Shown one piece after another: positions 61,675-64,000 of a stretch of DNA of 64,000 nucleotides. The notes under the pieces were generated by a model. That model worked only from the letters and a program-made list of their open reading frames with translations, was not told where the DNA came from and did no database searches. How positions within the stretch are numbered: the first letter of the stretch is position 1; each line of letters begins with the position of its first letter. The translations under genes and the position numbers were made by a program. The stretch lies in contig JANRIO010000025.1 in assembly GCA_033764875.1 (NCBI GenBank), forward strand, positions 15,416 to 79,415. The letters run 5' to 3'. Source of the DNA: AWTP1-13 sp033764875. GTDB taxonomy: Bacteria; Pseudomonadota; Alphaproteobacteria; Rhizobiales; Hyphomicrobiaceae.

Positions 61675-63996
61675 ATGCAAATGTGGCAGGCACTGGCGGC
61701 GCGGACCGACCAGGGCCGCGGCGTGCCCATCGAGATCTACCTTTCGCTCGTCGATGCTCTGTATAAGGATATGCGCTCGCTGTTCATGGGGGCGTTCGCT
61801 GCGGCGGGCACGACCCTGATCTCGGCCATCTACACGGGCAGCGTGCTGCTCTATCTCTGCTCGGTCGCCTTCATCCTGGTCGTCCTGCTGCGCGCCTACG
61901 ATGCCAAGAGCTACGCCGGCCGGCATGTGCTGCCGATGTCGTTCCAGGAGGCCAAGGCGTGGGAGCTGCGCTATGCCGTCGGCGCGGCAGCGCACGTCGC
62001 CCTGCTCGGCATGTCCTGTCTCGTCGCCTTCACGGTGACGTCCGACCCGTTCGTGCACATCTTCACGTTCTCGGCGACCATCGCCTACATGATCGGGGTG
62101 TCGGGGCGCAACTTCGCCAGCACCTTCCTGGTCACGACACAGATCGTGAGCGGGGGCGTGCCGCTGTCGCTGGCGCTGGTCTCCATGGGCGGGGCCTACT
62201 ACGCCGTGTTCGCGCTCGTCATGGTGCCGTTCCTGATCTCGCTGAAGTTCATCTCGGACCGGCTCCGGCGGGTGCTGCTCGACGCGGTGATCTCGGGGCG
62301 CGAGGTCGGCATCCTGGCGGGGCGCTTCGACACCGCGCTCAACAACATGCCGCACGGCCTGTGCATGTTCGACGGCGAGGGCCGCCTCCTCGTGTCGAAC
62401 CGCCGCGTGGCGGAGCTGCTCAATGTCGCCAGGGACGAGGCGGCGCGGCGGCCGAGCATCGGCGAGCTTGCCGACGACGCACTGCGGGGCGGGGTGCTCA
62501 GCGCATCGGAGGCCAAGCGCTTTGCCAGCGAGGTGGGCCGGCGCATGAAGGGCGAGGCCGACGGGTGGATCGAGATCGACACGGTCGACGACCGCACCGT
62601 GTCGGTGGTCGTCAACCGCATGGCGGGGGGAGGGTCGGTCGTCCTGTTCGAGGACATCACCGAGCGCCGGCGCACGGAGGCCAAGGTCAACGAGCTGGCG
62701 CGCTACGACAGCGTCACCAGCCTGTTCAACCGGGCCCAGTTCCGCACGCACCTCGACGAGGCCGCCGCCGCGATCGCGCGCCGCGGCGCCTTCGCGGTGC
62801 ACTACGTCGATCTCAACGAGTTCAAGCCGGTGAACGACACGCTCGGCCATGCGATCGGCGACAAGGTGCTGTGCGAGGTCGCCGCCCGCCTGCGCAGCAT
62901 CGCACGCGATACCGACATCGTGGCGCGCCTGGGAGGCGACGAGTTCGCGGTCCTGCAATACCCGGTGAGCCAGCAGAAGGACGCGGCCGCGCTCGCCGAG
63001 CGGATCGCGCAGCAGATCAGCGTGCCGATCGAGGTCAGCGGCCACACCGTCGTGGTCGGGGCCAGCGTCGGCATCGCGCTGGCGCCGCGCGACGGGGCCG
63101 AGGGCGACATGCTGCTCAAGAACGCCGACATGGCGCTGGCGCGTGCCAAGATGGACGGCCGTAGCGGGTTCCGCTTCTTCGAGCAGGGCATGGACATCAG
63201 GGCGCAGGCGCGGCGGGCCCTGCAGGTCGACCTGCGCAACGCGCTGGCCAAGGACGAGTTCGAGGTGCACTACCAGCCCCTCTACAATGTCCATAGCGGC
63301 CGCATCTCGACCTGCGAGGCGCTGCTACGCTGGGCGCACCCCGTGCGCGGCATGGTGCCGCCCGGCGAGTTCATCCCGCTGGCGGAGGAGATGGGCCTGA
63401 TCAGCGAGCTCGGCGAGCGCGTGCTCGAGAAGGCATGCCTGGAGTGCGCCGGCTGGCCGGCCGACGTGCGGGTCGCCGTCAACTTCTCGGCCATCCAGTT
63501 CCAGCGCGGCGACCTCGCCCAGCGCGTGCGGGCGGCCCTGGGCGCAGCCAATCTCGCGCCCAACCGGCTGGAGATCGAGATCACGGAATCGATCTTCCTC
63601 AACGACAGCAACCTGACGCGGCAATGGTTCGCCGAGCTGCAGGAGATGGGCGTGCGCATCTCGCTCGACGACTTCGGCACCGGCTACTCGAGCCTGAGCT
63701 ATCTCCACACGTACCCGCTCAACAAGGTGAAGATCGACCGGTCCTTCCTCAAGGGCATCGAGACCTCCAAGCGCAATCTCAACCTGCTGCACGGCATGGC
63801 CCGCCTGGCCGCGGAGCTGGGTTTGAGCGTGGCGGTGGAGGGCGTCGAGACCGGCCAGCAGCTGGCGCTCGTCACCAGCGAGCCGTCGGTGCACGAGATC
63901 CAGGGCTGGCTGTTCGGCAAGGCGATGCCGGCGGAGGACATCCGGCAGCGGCTGGCGGAGCCGTTCCTGTCGGCGTACGCGCACGCGGCCGAGTAG
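61675..63996 (+). CDS. Membrane sensor with PAS, GGDEF and EAL domains
   Basis: A 773-residue cyclic-di-GMP enzyme. Residues about 38-195 hold five or six membrane spans (TLISAIYTGSVLLYLCSVAFILVVLL to YYAVFALVMVPFLISL). A PAS-like domain follows (about 217-335: ALNNMPHGLCMFDGEGRLLVSNRR). The cyclase domain has GGDEF at 420-424 and the inhibitory RxxD site RDTD at 411-414. The phosphodiesterase domain has EAL at 548-550, Asn603 in VNFS, EITES, DDFGTG at 665-670, Lys686 and EGVE at 722-725. All catalytic residues of both halves are present, so either or both activities are possible. The ATG at 61,675 follows AGGAGA; the frame opens at 61,573. Confidence 0.93.
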   Translation: MQMWQALAARTDQGRGVPIEIYLSLVDALYKDMRSLFMGAFAAAGTTLISAIYTGSVLLYLCSVAFILVVLLRAYDAKSYAGRHVLPMSFQEAKAWELRYAVGAAAHVALLGMSCLVAFTVTSDPFVHIFTFSATIAYMIGVSGRNFASTFLVTTQIVSGGVPLSLALVSMGGAYYAVFALVMVPFLISLKFISDRLRRVLLDAVISGREVGILAGRFDTALNNMPHGLCMFDGEGRLLVSNRRVAELLNVARDEAARRPSIGELADDALRGGVLSASEAKRFASEVGRRMKGEADGWIEIDTVDDRTVSVVVNRMAGGGSVVLFEDITERRRTEAKVNELARYDSVTSLFNRAQFRTHLDEAAAAIARRGAFAVHYVDLNEFKPVNDTLGHAIGDKVLCEVAARLRSIARDTDIVARLGGDEFAVLQYPVSQQKDAAALAERIAQQISVPIEVSGHTVVVGASVGIALAPRDGAEGDMLLKNADMALARAKMDGRSGFRFFEQGMDIRAQARRALQVDLRNALAKDEFEVHYQPLYNVHSGRISTCEALLRWAHPVRGMVPPGEFIPLAEEMGLISELGERVLEKACLECAGWPADVRVAVNFSAIQFQRGDLAQRVRAALGAANLAPNRLEIEITESIFLNDSNLTRQWFAELQEMGVRISLDDFGTGYSSLSYLHTYPLNKVKIDRSFLKGIETSKRNLNLLHGMARLAAELGLSVAVEGVETGQQLALVTSEPSVHEIQGWLFGKAMPAEDIRQRLAEPFLSAYAHAAE

Positions 63997-64000
63997 CGGC

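Overview
This is a very G+C-rich chromosomal window from an alphaproteobacterium, almost certainly of the order Hyphomicrobiales (Rhizobiales). The evidence is gene content and order. A NADP-type malic enzyme, mutS, glnD, murJ, trpS, usp, nfu, tsaB-rimI-fur-miaB-phoH-ybeY-corC-lnt, an HTH regulator, metK, trmB, rimP-nusA-ylxR-infB-rbfA-truB-rpsO-pnp and a PBP1a/amidase/RNase E group follow one another in the arrangement familiar from that order. I cannot name the genus. No tRNA, rRNA, CRISPR array, prophage or insertion sequence was found. Most of the window is conserved core genome, with the less conserved material at the two ends and from about 51 to 61.7 kb.

Layout. Positions 1-3.3 kb are accessory: an MFS exporter cut by the window edge, a divergent AraC-type regulator, a TetR-type regulator, a broken enoyl-CoA hydratase gene and a hotdog thioesterase. 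Positions 3.4-6 kb carry a secreted SYLF-domain protein and a translationally coupled pair, a ThiE-like protein followed by a Sel1-repeat protein. Positions 6.1-16.9 kb hold malic enzyme, then mutS, glnD, a DUF3750 protein and murJ on the other strand. A cluster of palindromic repeats, including a 104-bp direct duplication, fills 16,966-17,270. From 17.3 to 28.8 kb there is a dense co-directional run covering tRNA charging and modification, Fe-S assembly, Fur-type metal regulation, ribosome and RNA quality control and lipoprotein acylation; several of its genes are joined by ATGA or longer overlaps. From 28.3 to 42 kb come the HTH regulator, metK with a terminator, trmB, and the translation operon rimP-nusA-ylxR-infB-rbfA-truB-rpsO-pnp, preceded by a good promoter and an attenuator-like hairpin. 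A fumarylacetoacetase-family hydratase, PBP1a and a periplasmic amidase follow on the minus strand, and RNase E on the plus strand has a leader of roughly 680 nt.

The end of the window (51-64 kb) is the most interesting. A 1103-residue membrane and coiled-coil protein of no recognised family carries a tandemly duplicated C-terminal module. Next to it is a thiolase homologue that keeps the nucleophilic Cys but has lost the other canonical active-site residues. Then come zur-znuC-znuB without znuA, ispG with a YbgC-like thioesterase, a small beta-rich protein, an acyltransferase of the LuxI/FeeM fold, an AT-rich spacer holding a perfect TTAA-N7-TTAA (CtrA-type) site, and an intact GGDEF-EAL protein with an N-terminal membrane sensor.

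Start sites were chosen from Shine-Dalgarno spacing, overlaps with neighbours and family N-termini. Several open frames extend upstream only because stop codons are rare at this base composition. Promoters and hairpins were located by eye and have not been tested by folding or scoring software.
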